Shown one piece after another: positions 1-7,270 of a stretch of DNA of 62,371 nucleotides. The notes beneath the pieces were generated by a model. It was not told the origin of the DNA. It searched no databases and saw only the letters and a list, made by a program, of their open reading frames with translations. The position numbers and the translations under genes are program-made. Source of the DNA: Bacteroidaceae bacterium (GTDB taxonomy: Bacteria; Bacteroidota; Bacteroidia; Bacteroidales; Bacteroidaceae); contig JAGCPB010000006.1 in NCBI GenBank assembly GCA_017642425.1, forward strand, positions 1 through 62,371. Reading direction: 5' to 3'. Within the stretch, counting starts at the first letter, position 1, and each line of letters opens with the position of its first letter.

Positions 1-20
1 ATACTTTGGGTGTGGTAGCA

Positions 21-28
21 CAAAGATA
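21..28 (-). promoter_or_regulatory. Candidate leftward promoter -7 box
   Basis: On the minus strand this reads TATCTTTG, a perfect match to the Bacteroides -7 consensus TAnnTTTG. It would drive a gene lying beyond the left edge. The surrounding 17 nt on the minus strand (TTTTCATTATCTTTGTG) are identical to the dnaN promoter region. No -33 TTTG lies at the usual 19-21 nt. Confidence 0.4.
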
Positions 29-48
29 ATGAAAAATATCAAAACTAC

Positions 49-130
49 AATGGCTATTCCTTTGATATTCAAAAGAATGGCCATTATTATTCCATTTTTA
101 ACACAAGACAAAGATGGGCCTGTGTTAAAA
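49..130. repeat. Two consecutive inverted repeats at the left edge
   Basis: Positions 49-85 form an imperfect hairpin: AATGGC/GCCATT, ATTC/GAAT and TTTGA/TCAAA, interrupted by one wobble and one mismatch. Positions 96-105 (TTTTAACACA) pair perfectly with 121-130. No gene is convincing in 1-241. A short frame open from base 2 to 148 looks like chance. The hairpins could be operators or transcript-end structures of a gene outside the window. Confidence 0.45.
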
Positions 131-136
131 ACAAAA

Positions 137-171
137 AAAAGAGGATGACTACTTTTTAGTCACCCTCTTTT
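137..171. terminator. Bidirectional intrinsic terminator
   Basis: The stem AAAAGAGGATGACTA (137-151) pairs with TAGTCACCCTCTTTT (157-171) with a single mismatch and a 5-nt loop. It has A-rich sequence on the left and T-rich on the right, so it can terminate from either side. Confidence 0.6.
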
Positions 172-191
172 ATGCGACCGGAGGGAGCCCT

Positions 192-245
192 GTTTGCGGA
201 GCAAACTAAAAAAAGGTCCCTGACCTGTCAGGCTGACGAAGTCAG
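192..245 (-). terminator. Terminator hairpins behind the DUF3127 gene
   Basis: Reading leftward from the stop codon of the DUF3127 gene there are three small perfect hairpins. The first is CTGAC-GAA-GTCAG (233-245), which overlaps the stop codon. The second is CCTGAC-CT-GTCAGG (219-232), followed on the minus strand by a run of seven T. The third is GTTTGC-GGA-GCAAAC (192-206). The middle hairpin plus T-run is the likely intrinsic terminator. Confidence 0.55.
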
Positions 246-625
246 AATGGCAGGTCATCTTTTTCATTTGAGGGAGCGAAGGGATCCGGAGCGGCGGGAG
301 CTGCTGCAGCGGGAGCGAAGGGCTGCTGGGGTGCGGGGGCGGCGCCGTTCACATCGTGGCTTACGCGCCATGCGCGGATGTCATTGTACCAGCGGCCGTT
401 GAACTCACGTGCGTTGATATCGAAACTGACCACTACCTCATCACCTATGTTGATGGCGGCCTGCTGTATCTTGTCCTCACCAAAGATGCTGAACATCATC
501 TTCTTGGGATACTGCTCACCAATGGTTTCCAATACGTACTCCTGTATTTTCCAAGGATTTCCTGATGCCTTGGCCACACCTGAACGGGGCTCAAGGACTG
601 CGATAATTTTACCTGTGATATCCAT
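242..625 (-). CDS. DUF3127 protein with an SSB-like acidic tail
   Basis: A 127-residue protein with a DUF3127-type domain of OB-fold appearance (about residues 1-90), found widely in Bacteroidota. A low-complexity Ala/Pro linker follows (about 93-116), and then an acidic end finishing DDLPF. That end looks like the C-terminal tip by which single-stranded DNA-binding proteins recruit partners. The function is not established. The architecture (small OB-like domain, disordered linker, acidic-hydrophobic tip) suggests a nucleic-acid-binding accessory protein, and it lies divergently next to dnaN and a DnaQ-like exonuclease. It is monocistronic with its own promoter box at 655-662 and terminator. 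The family call is firm; the SSB-like role is inference. Confidence 0.8.
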   Translation of the reverse strand: MDITGKIIAVLEPRSGVAKASGNPWKIQEYVLETIGEQYPKKMMFSIFGEDKIQQAAINIGDEVVVSFDINAREFNGRWYNDIRAWRVSHDVNGAAPAPQQPFAPAAAAPAAPDPFAPSNEKDDLPF

Positions 626-654
626 TATTCTATTGTGTTTGAAAAAGTTTTCCG

Positions 655-662
655 CGAATTTA
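655..662 (-). promoter_or_regulatory. Candidate promoter -7 box of the DUF3127 gene
   Basis: The minus strand reads TAAATTCG, followed by C: a TTCG variant of the Bacteroides -7 box. It lies about 30 nt upstream of the ATG. The same TAAATTCGC string precedes the genes starting at 11535 (+) and 62147 (-). Confidence 0.45.
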
Positions 663-727
663 AGTCATTTCCCTTTTCCGCCCCACATTTTTGCATTTAA
701 ATTTTCCACATTACCGTTACTTTTCAT

Positions 728-735
728 TATCTTTG
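728..735 (+). promoter_or_regulatory. Promoter -7 box of the dnaN operon
   Basis: TATCTTTG matches TAnnTTTG perfectly and lies 39 nt before the dnaN ATG. A -33 TTTG at the usual distance is not evident; the sequence there is T-rich. Confidence 0.55.
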
Positions 736-774
736 TGAGACGCACAAACGGATAATTAACAAAACAGATTATAT

Positions 775-1899
775 ATGAATTTCACAGTATCAAGCTCGGC
801 ACTTTCAAGCCGTCTGCAGGCCATCAGCCGCGTTATCAACCCAAAGGCTATTTACCCTATTCTTGAGGATTTCCTGTTCCGCATCGAGGGCGGCAAACTG
901 ACCGTTACCGCTGCCGATAACGACACCACGTTGGAGACAATAATCGATCTGGTTGAGTCCAATGCCGACGGCCAGATCGCACTGCCCGCCAAGACTCTGC
1001 TGGACGCACTTAAGGAGATACCCGAGCAGCCGCTCACATTCAACGTAAACGACAGCAACTACGAGATTGTAGTGAACTATCAGAACGGTGAATACAAGAT
1101 GGTAGGCCAGAATCCCGATGAGTACCCCACCCCCGCCGTTCTTAAGGAGGATGCCGTATCGCTCACCCTGTCCGCCCAGATAGTATCAGACGGCCTGGCA
1201 CGTACCATATTTGCCACTGCCGATGATGAGCTCCGTCCCGTCATGAACGGTATATTCTTTGACATAAATGAAGAGGGCGCCACATTCGTCGCTTCCGATG
1301 GCCACAAGCTGGTCTGCAACCGCAACAGCAACGTAAAGGCAGACGGCAAGTCATCATTCATACTGCCCAAGAAGCCGGCATCACTCTTCCGCTCACTCAT
1401 TGGCAAGGAGGCCGAAGAGATTACCATAGAGTTTGACAGCCGCATAGCACGTTTCTCATTGCCGGAATACCGTATGGTATGCCGCCTCATTGACGGACGT
1501 TATCCCAACTACGGGTCCGTTATCCCGCAGAACAACCCGCATCATCTTGTAATGGACCGTCAGACTCTGGTTACCGCACTGCGTCGCGTATCGGTGTTCT
1601 CACCTGCCAGCAGCGGTCTTATCAAACTGCGCATTGAGAAGGATAAGGTTGACATATCGGCTCAGGACATAGATTTCTCAACATCAGCCAAGGAGAGCCT
1701 TTCATGCCAGTATGAGGGCGTACCCATGAGCATCGGTTTCAAGGCTGCCTTCCTGATTGACATACTGAACAACATCCCCAGCCAGGAGATTACCATCCAG
1801 CTGGCCGATCCTTCACGCGCAGGCGTGATTGTTCCCACAGAGCAGGCCGAGGGTGAGAATCTGCTCATGCTCCTGATGCCAATGGTATTGAACGACTGA
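775..1899 (+). CDS. dnaN: DNA polymerase III sliding clamp (beta subunit)
   Basis: A 374-residue protein of normal length for the beta clamp. It dimerises into a ring around DNA and tethers the replicative polymerase and other partners. The three clamp domains are recognisable in order. Typical stretches are the N-terminal SSALSSRLQAISRVI, the middle DGHKLVCNRN, and a C-terminal end rich in hydrophobic residues (LLMLLMPMVLND) that resembles the usual MPMRL-type tail. It is the first gene of a compact operon: its TGA overlaps the ATG of the exonuclease gene by one base. The linkage to a DnaQ-like exonuclease fits a replication/repair unit. Confidence 0.97.
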   Translation: MNFTVSSSALSSRLQAISRVINPKAIYPILEDFLFRIEGGKLTVTAADNDTTLETIIDLVESNADGQIALPAKTLLDALKEIPEQPLTFNVNDSNYEIVVNYQNGEYKMVGQNPDEYPTPAVLKEDAVSLTLSAQIVSDGLARTIFATADDELRPVMNGIFFDINEEGATFVASDGHKLVCNRNSNVKADGKSSFILPKKPASLFRSLIGKEAEEITIEFDSRIARFSLPEYRMVCRLIDGRYPNYGSVIPQNNPHHLVMDRQTLVTALRRVSVFSPASSGLIKLRIEKDKVDISAQDIDFSTSAKESLSCQYEGVPMSIGFKAAFLIDILNNIPSQEITIQLADPSRAGVIVPTEQAEGENLLMLLMPMVLND

Positions 1900-2663
1900 T
1901 GAAGCTCAATCTTGACAAACCCATAGTGTTCTTCGACCTGGAGACCACAGGCACCAACACTGTACAGGACCGCATAGTTGAGATCTCTTACCTCAAGGTC
2001 TCACCTAACGGCAATGAGGATATGCACACGCGTCGTGTAAACCCGGAGATGCATATCCCGGAGCAGGCATCGGCCGTACACGGAATATATGACGATGACG
2101 TCAAGGACTGCCCCACGTTCAAGGAGATGGCTAAGGAGATTGCCCGTGACTTTGAGGGCAGTGACATAGCAGGTTTCAACTCAAACCGTTTTGACGTGCC
2201 CCTGCTGGCCGAGGAGTTCCTGCGTGCCGGTGTTGACATAGACCTGAGCCGCCACCGTTTCATTGATGTGCAGGTCATATTCCACAAGATGGAGCAGCGC
2301 ACCCTCTCTGCCGCCTACAAGTTCTACTGCGGCAAGGAGTTGACCGATGCCCACAGCGCAGACGGTGACACCCGCGCCACTTATGAGGTACTGATGGCAC
2401 AGCTGGACCGCTATCCCGATGACCTTAAGAACGATATGGGATGGCTGTCAGAATACTCATCATTTACACGCAACGTTGATTTTGCAGGCCGCATTGTCCT
2501 GAATGACAAGGGGCAGGAGGTCTTTAATTTTGGCAAATACAAGGATATGCCTGTCATTGAGGTGTTCCGCCGTGACCCGGGATATTATTCATGGATACTC
2601 CAGGGTGACTTTGCGCTCAACACCAAGCAGGTTCTGACAAGAATAAAATTACAGTCTCGCTGA
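1899..2663 (+). CDS. DnaQ-like 3'-5' exonuclease
   Basis: A 254-residue DEDDh exonuclease. Motif I is FFDLETTGTN near residue 12, and the later HSADGDT holds the catalytic His and Asp of the ExoIII-type motif. The exonuclease domain fills about residues 7-175. The C-terminal part (FNFGKYKDMPVIEVF, then DPGYYSWIL) matches the small DUF3820-type module often attached to bacterial epsilon-like nucleases. It probably acts in proofreading or repair, removing 3' nucleotides. Start and stop codons overlap both neighbours by one base (TGATG), implying translational coupling with dnaN and coaBC. Whether it is the replicative epsilon subunit or a separate repair nuclease cannot be decided here. Confidence 0.9.
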   Translation: MKLNLDKPIVFFDLETTGTNTVQDRIVEISYLKVSPNGNEDMHTRRVNPEMHIPEQASAVHGIYDDDVKDCPTFKEMAKEIARDFEGSDIAGFNSNRFDVPLLAEEFLRAGVDIDLSRHRFIDVQVIFHKMEQRTLSAAYKFYCGKELTDAHSADGDTRATYEVLMAQLDRYPDDLKNDMGWLSEYSSFTRNVDFAGRIVLNDKGQEVFNFGKYKDMPVIEVFRRDPGYYSWILQGDFALNTKQVLTRIKLQSR

Positions 2664-4741
2664 TGGAGATACTGAACGGAAAACATATTGTTCTGGGAGT
2701 AACCGGAAGCATAGCAGCCTACAAAGCCGCTTTTCTGGTGCGTCTGCTCATAAAGAAGGGAGCCGAGGTTCAGGTGGTCATGACGCCTGCCGCCAAGGAG
2801 TTCATCACTCCCCTAACCCTCTCCACACTTACCCGTAAGCCTGTGGTAAGCGAGTTCTTTGACCGCCGTGACGGCTCATGGAACAGCCACGTGGATCTGG
2901 GACAGTGGGCCGATGCAATGCTCATTGCACCCTGCACAGCCTCTACACTGGGCAAGATGGCCAGCGGTGTAGCTGACAACATGCTGGCTACCACCTACTT
3001 CTCAATGAAAGCTCCGGTATTCATAGCTCCGGCCATGGACCTGGATATGTACAGCCACCCCGTTACTCAGCGCAATATTGAGACATTGCGTGCCATAGGC
3101 AACATTTTCATTGAGCCGGCCAGCGGTGAGCTTGCCAGCCAGTTGGTAGGCAAAGGCCGCATGCAGGAACCCGAGGTTATTGTTTCCGCACTTGAGGAGT
3201 ATTTCTCACAGCAGTCCCAGCTTTCAAAAAAAAAAGTACTGATAACGGCGGGCCCCACCTATGAGGCCATTGACCCCGTACGTTTTATAGGTAACTACTC
3301 CACCGGCAAGATGGGATTCGCGCTGGCCGAGGAATGTGCCAATCGCGGTGCTGACGTAACACTCATTGCCGGTCCCGTAAACCTCAAGACCGTCAATCCG
3401 GGAATAAAGAGAATAGATGTAAAAACGGCCCACCAAATGTATGAGGCCGCAATGGAGCATTTCCCGCAGTCAGATGCAGCAATACTGTGCGCAGCGGTGG
3501 CAGATTTCACTCCGGCAGAGACTGCCGACAGCAAGATAAAGCGCAAAGGTGAGATAACGCTGACACTTAAGCCAACTGAAGATATTGCAGCATCACTGGG
3601 TGCAATCAAGCGCCCTGACCAACGTATGGTAGGTTTTGCGCTTGAGACCAATGACGAATTCAGCAACGCACAGGACAAACTGCAGCGCAAGAATCTGGAT
3701 TTCATTGTGCTGAACTCTTTGCGTGATGAGGGTGCCGGGTTCGGATATGACACCAACAAGGTCACGCTGATAGACCGTAAGGGAAGTCAGGAACTGCCTT
3801 TGCAGTCCAAGAAGGATGTGGCAAAGGCTATAATCAGCAAACTGGCCGGACTGCTGTTCTGCCTTGCTTTCATGTTAATGCCTTTCAAGGCTGTTGCACA
3901 GGAGCTTAACCCCACCTTAACGGTTAACACCTCCAAGATTCAGGGCACAGACAAGGATGTATTCAAATCATTGGAAAACGCCATAAAGGAATTCCTGACA
4001 CATCAGGTCTGGACCGAATACCATTTTGCCGAGAACGAGCGCATACAGTGCAACTTCAACCTTACGGTAAACAAGTATGAGCAGGAGAACGGCAAAATGA
4101 CATGTGAACTTACCGTTCAGAGCAGCCGCCCCGTCTATGGCTCAACATACAACACTACGGTATTCAATTTCCGTGATACTGAGGTGGAGTTCAACTATAC
4201 CGAGCAGGACCGTATAGAGTATTCACCGGGCATTACCCCCGACAACAACCTTACGGCAATACTGGCCTACTACAGCCTGCTTATCATCGGACTTGATTTT
4301 GACACCATGTCGCCAAACGGCGGTACGGATATTCTGCGCCAGGTTGAAAACATCGCAGCCAGCGCCCAGTCACTGGGTAGCGGATGGCGTTCATTCGACA
4401 CCAAGGCCAACCGTTATTCCATAATCAATGACTATATGAACGGCACCATGTCGGCTTTCCGTCAGCTCCAATACAAGTATCACCGTCAGGGGCTGGACGA
4501 TATGACCGCCAATGCCGACCGCGGACGTGCCACAATAACAGAGAGTCTCAGCCTTTTGCAGCAGGCCAAACAGGCCAAGAGCACATCTTCACTGCCCACT
4601 CTGTTTACAGAAATCAAGAAAAACGAACTTATTAGCATATACAGTGAAGGGATTGACAAGGAGAAAAAGCAGGTCAAGGATCTGCTGAGTCAGGTAAATC
4701 CCTCGCTTACAAATGACTGGAATACCATAAAGACTGACTGA
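2663..4741 (+). CDS. coaBC: CoaBC fused in frame to a DUF4835 domain
   Basis: A 692-residue fusion. Residues 1-395 are a complete CoaBC. The flavin decarboxylase half (GVTGSIAAYK, NSHVDLG, APAMDLDMY) and the phosphopantothenoyl-cysteine synthase half (TAGPTYEAIDPVRFIGNYS, GKMGFALA) carry out two steps of coenzyme A synthesis in the cytoplasm. Residues 396-692 match the DUF4835 family, normally a separate exported protein encoded just after coaBC. The junction carries its former signal-peptide core (LLFCLAFMLM, then AVAQ at 410-413). No stop codon separates the halves. In-frame ATGs at 3872 and 3878 lie inside the hydrophobic stretch, so a normal signal-peptide start is missing. Either this is a real fusion or a sequence error removed a stop/start. 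CoaBC is certain; the fusion needs confirmation. Confidence 0.9.
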   Translation: MEILNGKHIVLGVTGSIAAYKAAFLVRLLIKKGAEVQVVMTPAAKEFITPLTLSTLTRKPVVSEFFDRRDGSWNSHVDLGQWADAMLIAPCTASTLGKMASGVADNMLATTYFSMKAPVFIAPAMDLDMYSHPVTQRNIETLRAIGNIFIEPASGELASQLVGKGRMQEPEVIVSALEEYFSQQSQLSKKKVLITAGPTYEAIDPVRFIGNYSTGKMGFALAEECANRGADVTLIAGPVNLKTVNPGIKRIDVKTAHQMYEAAMEHFPQSDAAILCAAVADFTPAETADSKIKRKGEITLTLKPTEDIAASLGAIKRPDQRMVGFALETNDEFSNAQDKLQRKNLDFIVLNSLRDEGAGFGYDTNKVTLIDRKGSQELPLQSKKDVAKAIISKLAGLLFCLAFMLMPFKAVAQELNPTLTVNTSKIQGTDKDVFKSLENAIKEFLTHQVWTEYHFAENERIQCNFNLTVNKYEQENGKMTCELTVQSSRPVYGSTYNTTVFNFRDTEVEFNYTEQDRIEYSPGITPDNNLTAILAYYSLLIIGLDFDTMSPNGGTDILRQVENIAASAQSLGSGWRSFDTKANRYSIINDYMNGTMSAFRQLQYKYHRQGLDDMTANADRGRATITESLSLLQQAKQAKSTSSLPTLFTEIKKNELISIYSEGIDKEKKQVKDLLSQVNPSLTNDWNTIKTD

Positions 4742-6411
4742 TGCTAAAAGAAGTACACATTAGGAATTACGTTCTCATAGACCGTCTGGATATTGAATTC
4801 AGGGACGGTTTTTCTGTTATGACCGGTGAGACAGGTGCCGGAAAGTCCATTATCCTTGGTGCCATGAACCTGCTTCTGGGTGGCCGTGCCGATTCAAAGA
4901 CCCTGCGTCAGGGTACTGACAAATGTACTATTGAAGGTATTTTCTCAATTGCGGGATACGGACTGGAGCAGTTCTTCCAGGACAACGAACTGGATTTTGA
5001 CCCCGATGAAACCATAATGCGCCGTGAGCTCTCGGCATCAGGAAAGAGCCGCGCATTCATAAATGACACCCCCGTCACACTGACCCAGATGCGTGATTTG
5101 GGCTGCCGTCTCATAGATATCCATTCCCAGCATCAGAACCTGGCTCTTGGTACTCAGCCTTTCCAACTTGATGTTGTGGATACGATAGCCGCCAACAATG
5201 CTGTCAAAACCGCATACGAGCAGAGTTTTGAAAAATGGACAGAACTCAAGACGCGTCTGGCACATCTTATTGCAGAATTTGAATCCGACAATACTGACCG
5301 CAGTTATCTGCAATACCAGTTGGAAGCGTTGGATACAGCATGTCTCAAAGACGGTGAACAGGAGGAGCTTGAACAGGAATCAGATATTCTGGACCATGCC
5401 GAGGAGATAAAGCAGGAACTTTTCAGTGCATGTCAGACCCTTACGGCCGATGAAGACGGATGCCTGCAGAAACTGCGCAGTGCACTGCAGTCACTGCGTA
5501 CAGCCAGCAAAAACTACCCGCAGGCTCAGGAGCTTGCCGAGCGTATGGACAGCTGCATCATTGAACTCAAGGATATTGCCGATACTCTTGACGATGCCCA
5601 GGAGGAGATAATATTTGATCCGTCACGCCTGGAGAAGGTCAATGAGCGACTGGACCTTATCTACTCACTGGAGAAGAAGCACAAGAAAGAGAATATAGCC
5701 CAGCTACTTGAACTTGCCAACAGCATCCGCGCCCGTTTGGACCGCTCTGATTCTTACGAGTATGACATAGAGCAGCTCACCAAGCAGACCGGGATTGCAC
5801 ACGTTGAAATGGAGAAGCAGGCTGCAGAGCTTTCCAAGACCAGAAAGAAAGCAGCAGATATCATAATAAAGGATATCAAGGAGCTGCTTGTACCGCTGGG
5901 AATTCCAAACGTACAGTTCGGCATAGATATCCAACCCTCTGCCGGTTTTGACCGTACCGGACATGATGACTTGAAGTTCATGTTCTCTGCCAACAAGTCC
6001 GTTCCCATGCAGGAACTGCAGGCAGTGGCATCGGGCGGTGAAATAGCACGTGTAATGCTCTGCATCAAGTCACTCATGGCTGGAGCACGTGCCCTGCCTA
6101 CCATCATATTTGATGAGATTGATACAGGAGTATCGGGCGCAGTGGCAGAGAAGATGGCCCTTCTGATGAAACAGATGTGCGCAGGTAACCGTCAGGTTCT
6201 TGCCATAACCCACCTGCCTCAGATTGCGGCACTTGGCCAGACCCACTACAAAGTCTTCAAGACCGATGACAATGACGCCACCCATACACGCATTTCGGTG
6301 CTCAGTGGCGATGACCGCATACGCGAGATTGCAGGCATGATGAGCGGTGCTAAGCTCACACAGGCTGCTCTTGACAACGCAAAAGCACTGATAGACAACA
6401 ATGGAAGATGA
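4741..6411 (+). CDS. recN: DNA repair ATPase RecN
   Basis: A 556-residue SMC-like protein acting in double-strand break repair. The N-terminal half-domain has Walker A (GETGAGKS, about residues 28-35). A coiled-coil middle of about 300 residues rich in Glu/Lys/Leu follows. The C-terminal half has the signature region (AVASGGEIARVMLC) and Walker B (TIIFDEIDTGVSG). Length and order are standard. The ATG overlaps the preceding stop by one base, and the last 11 bases overlap rlmB, so it belongs to the dnaN-to-rlmB operon. Confidence 0.97.
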   Translation: MLKEVHIRNYVLIDRLDIEFRDGFSVMTGETGAGKSIILGAMNLLLGGRADSKTLRQGTDKCTIEGIFSIAGYGLEQFFQDNELDFDPDETIMRRELSASGKSRAFINDTPVTLTQMRDLGCRLIDIHSQHQNLALGTQPFQLDVVDTIAANNAVKTAYEQSFEKWTELKTRLAHLIAEFESDNTDRSYLQYQLEALDTACLKDGEQEELEQESDILDHAEEIKQELFSACQTLTADEDGCLQKLRSALQSLRTASKNYPQAQELAERMDSCIIELKDIADTLDDAQEEIIFDPSRLEKVNERLDLIYSLEKKHKKENIAQLLELANSIRARLDRSDSYEYDIEQLTKQTGIAHVEMEKQAAELSKTRKKAADIIIKDIKELLVPLGIPNVQFGIDIQPSAGFDRTGHDDLKFMFSANKSVPMQELQAVASGGEIARVMLCIKSLMAGARALPTIIFDEIDTGVSGAVAEKMALLMKQMCAGNRQVLAITHLPQIAALGQTHYKVFKTDDNDATHTRISVLSGDDRIREIAGMMSGAKLTQAALDNAKALIDNNGR

Positions 6412-7135
6412 AATGATATTCGGCATTCGTGCCGTGATTGAGGCTGTTCAGGCCGGAAAGGAGGTTGACAGGCTGCTCATAAAGAAGGATATGCAGGGTG
6501 ATCTGTCGCGTGAGCTGTTCGCGGCAATCAAGGGACTGGACATACCGGTTCAGCGCGTTCCCGTTGAGAAACTGAACCGCATAACCCGCAAGAACCATCA
6601 GGGCGTAATAGCTTTCACTACCCAGATTACATACCAGCACGTAGAGGACCTAGTACCGCTGCTATTTGAACAGGGCAAAGACCCCTTCTTTGTGCTTTTG
6701 GACGGTGTTACCGATGTCCGCAACTTCGGCGCCATAGCACGAACCGCCGAGTGTGCAGGCGTGGACGCAATCATCATCCCCTCCCGTAACAGCGTAAGTG
6801 TGAATGCCGATGCCATCAAAACATCGGCCGGTGCACTCCATACCCTGCCTGTTTGCCGCGAAAATAACATAAGCCAGACCATAAGGTTCCTAAAGAACAG
6901 CGGAATACGTATTGTGGGGGCAACCGAGAAGGGTGATAAGGACTACACCAAAGGTGATTACACAGGTCCTGTCTGCCTCATCATGGGAGCCGAGGACAAG
7001 GGTATCCCTCAGGAGCATCTGGCCCTTTGTGACGAATGGGCACGCATACCTATCCTAGGCAAGATAGAGTCCCTGAACGTCTCTGTTGCAGCGGGAGTCC
7101 TTATGTATGAGATAGTTAAGCAAAGACTCTCATAA
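6401..7135 (+). CDS. rlmB: 23S rRNA 2'-O-ribose methyltransferase, SpoU/TrmH family
   Basis: A 244-residue SPOUT methyltransferase of the RlmB/TrmH type. It has an N-terminal substrate-binding domain (residues 1-75, including GIRAVIEAV). The catalytic knot domain shows motif 1 NFGAIARTAECAG, motif 2 IMGAEDKGI and motif 3 SLNVSVAAGVLMYE. It should transfer a methyl group from SAM to a ribose 2'-OH, in the best-known member G2251 of 23S rRNA. Two in-frame starts exist: 6401, overlapping recN by 11 bases, and 6413 (MIFGIRAV). Either could be used. It is the last gene of the dnaN operon. Confidence 0.9.
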   Translation: MEDEMIFGIRAVIEAVQAGKEVDRLLIKKDMQGDLSRELFAAIKGLDIPVQRVPVEKLNRITRKNHQGVIAFTTQITYQHVEDLVPLLFEQGKDPFFVLLDGVTDVRNFGAIARTAECAGVDAIIIPSRNSVSVNADAIKTSAGALHTLPVCRENNISQTIRFLKNSGIRIVGATEKGDKDYTKGDYTGPVCLIMGAEDKGIPQEHLALCDEWARIPILGKIESLNVSVAAGVLMYEIVKQRLS

Positions 7136-7197
7136 ACAATCCCATTTTTACGCTAAAGCGCTGATTGTCAATCTGTCAGCAGTGTATTCAAAAACTA

Positions 7198-7237
7198 CGA
7201 CATTTTGTCGCAGAACGGCTCGTGGCTTACTTGTTGC
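7198..7237 (+). promoter_or_regulatory. clpB promoter region with overlapping palindrome
   Basis: The perfect palindrome CGACATTTTGTCG (7198-7210) covers a TTTG (7204-7207). This TTTG is spaced 20 nt from TACTTGTTG (7228-7236), a degraded -7 box. An inverted repeat lying on the -33 element is the layout of a repressor operator, which would suit a heat-shock gene. This is inference from layout only. Confidence 0.35.
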
Positions 7238-7270
7238 GTGTCATTCCATAGAAATTTAAAACATACAACT

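Noticed and set aside
2-148. A reading frame open from the left edge on the plus strand
   Set aside because: About 48 codons, with Ile/Lys-rich composition, hairpins inside and no recognisable motif. It is crossed by a leftward promoter box, so it is probably chance.
3224-3765. Long antisense frames under coaBC and many other genes
   Set aside because: They mirror the codon structure of the real gene on the other strand, with no promoter, leader or family similarity.
4801-4812. AGGGACGGTTT, similar to the REP core
   Set aside because: It lies inside recN, has no flanking inverted repeat and does not match the full core.
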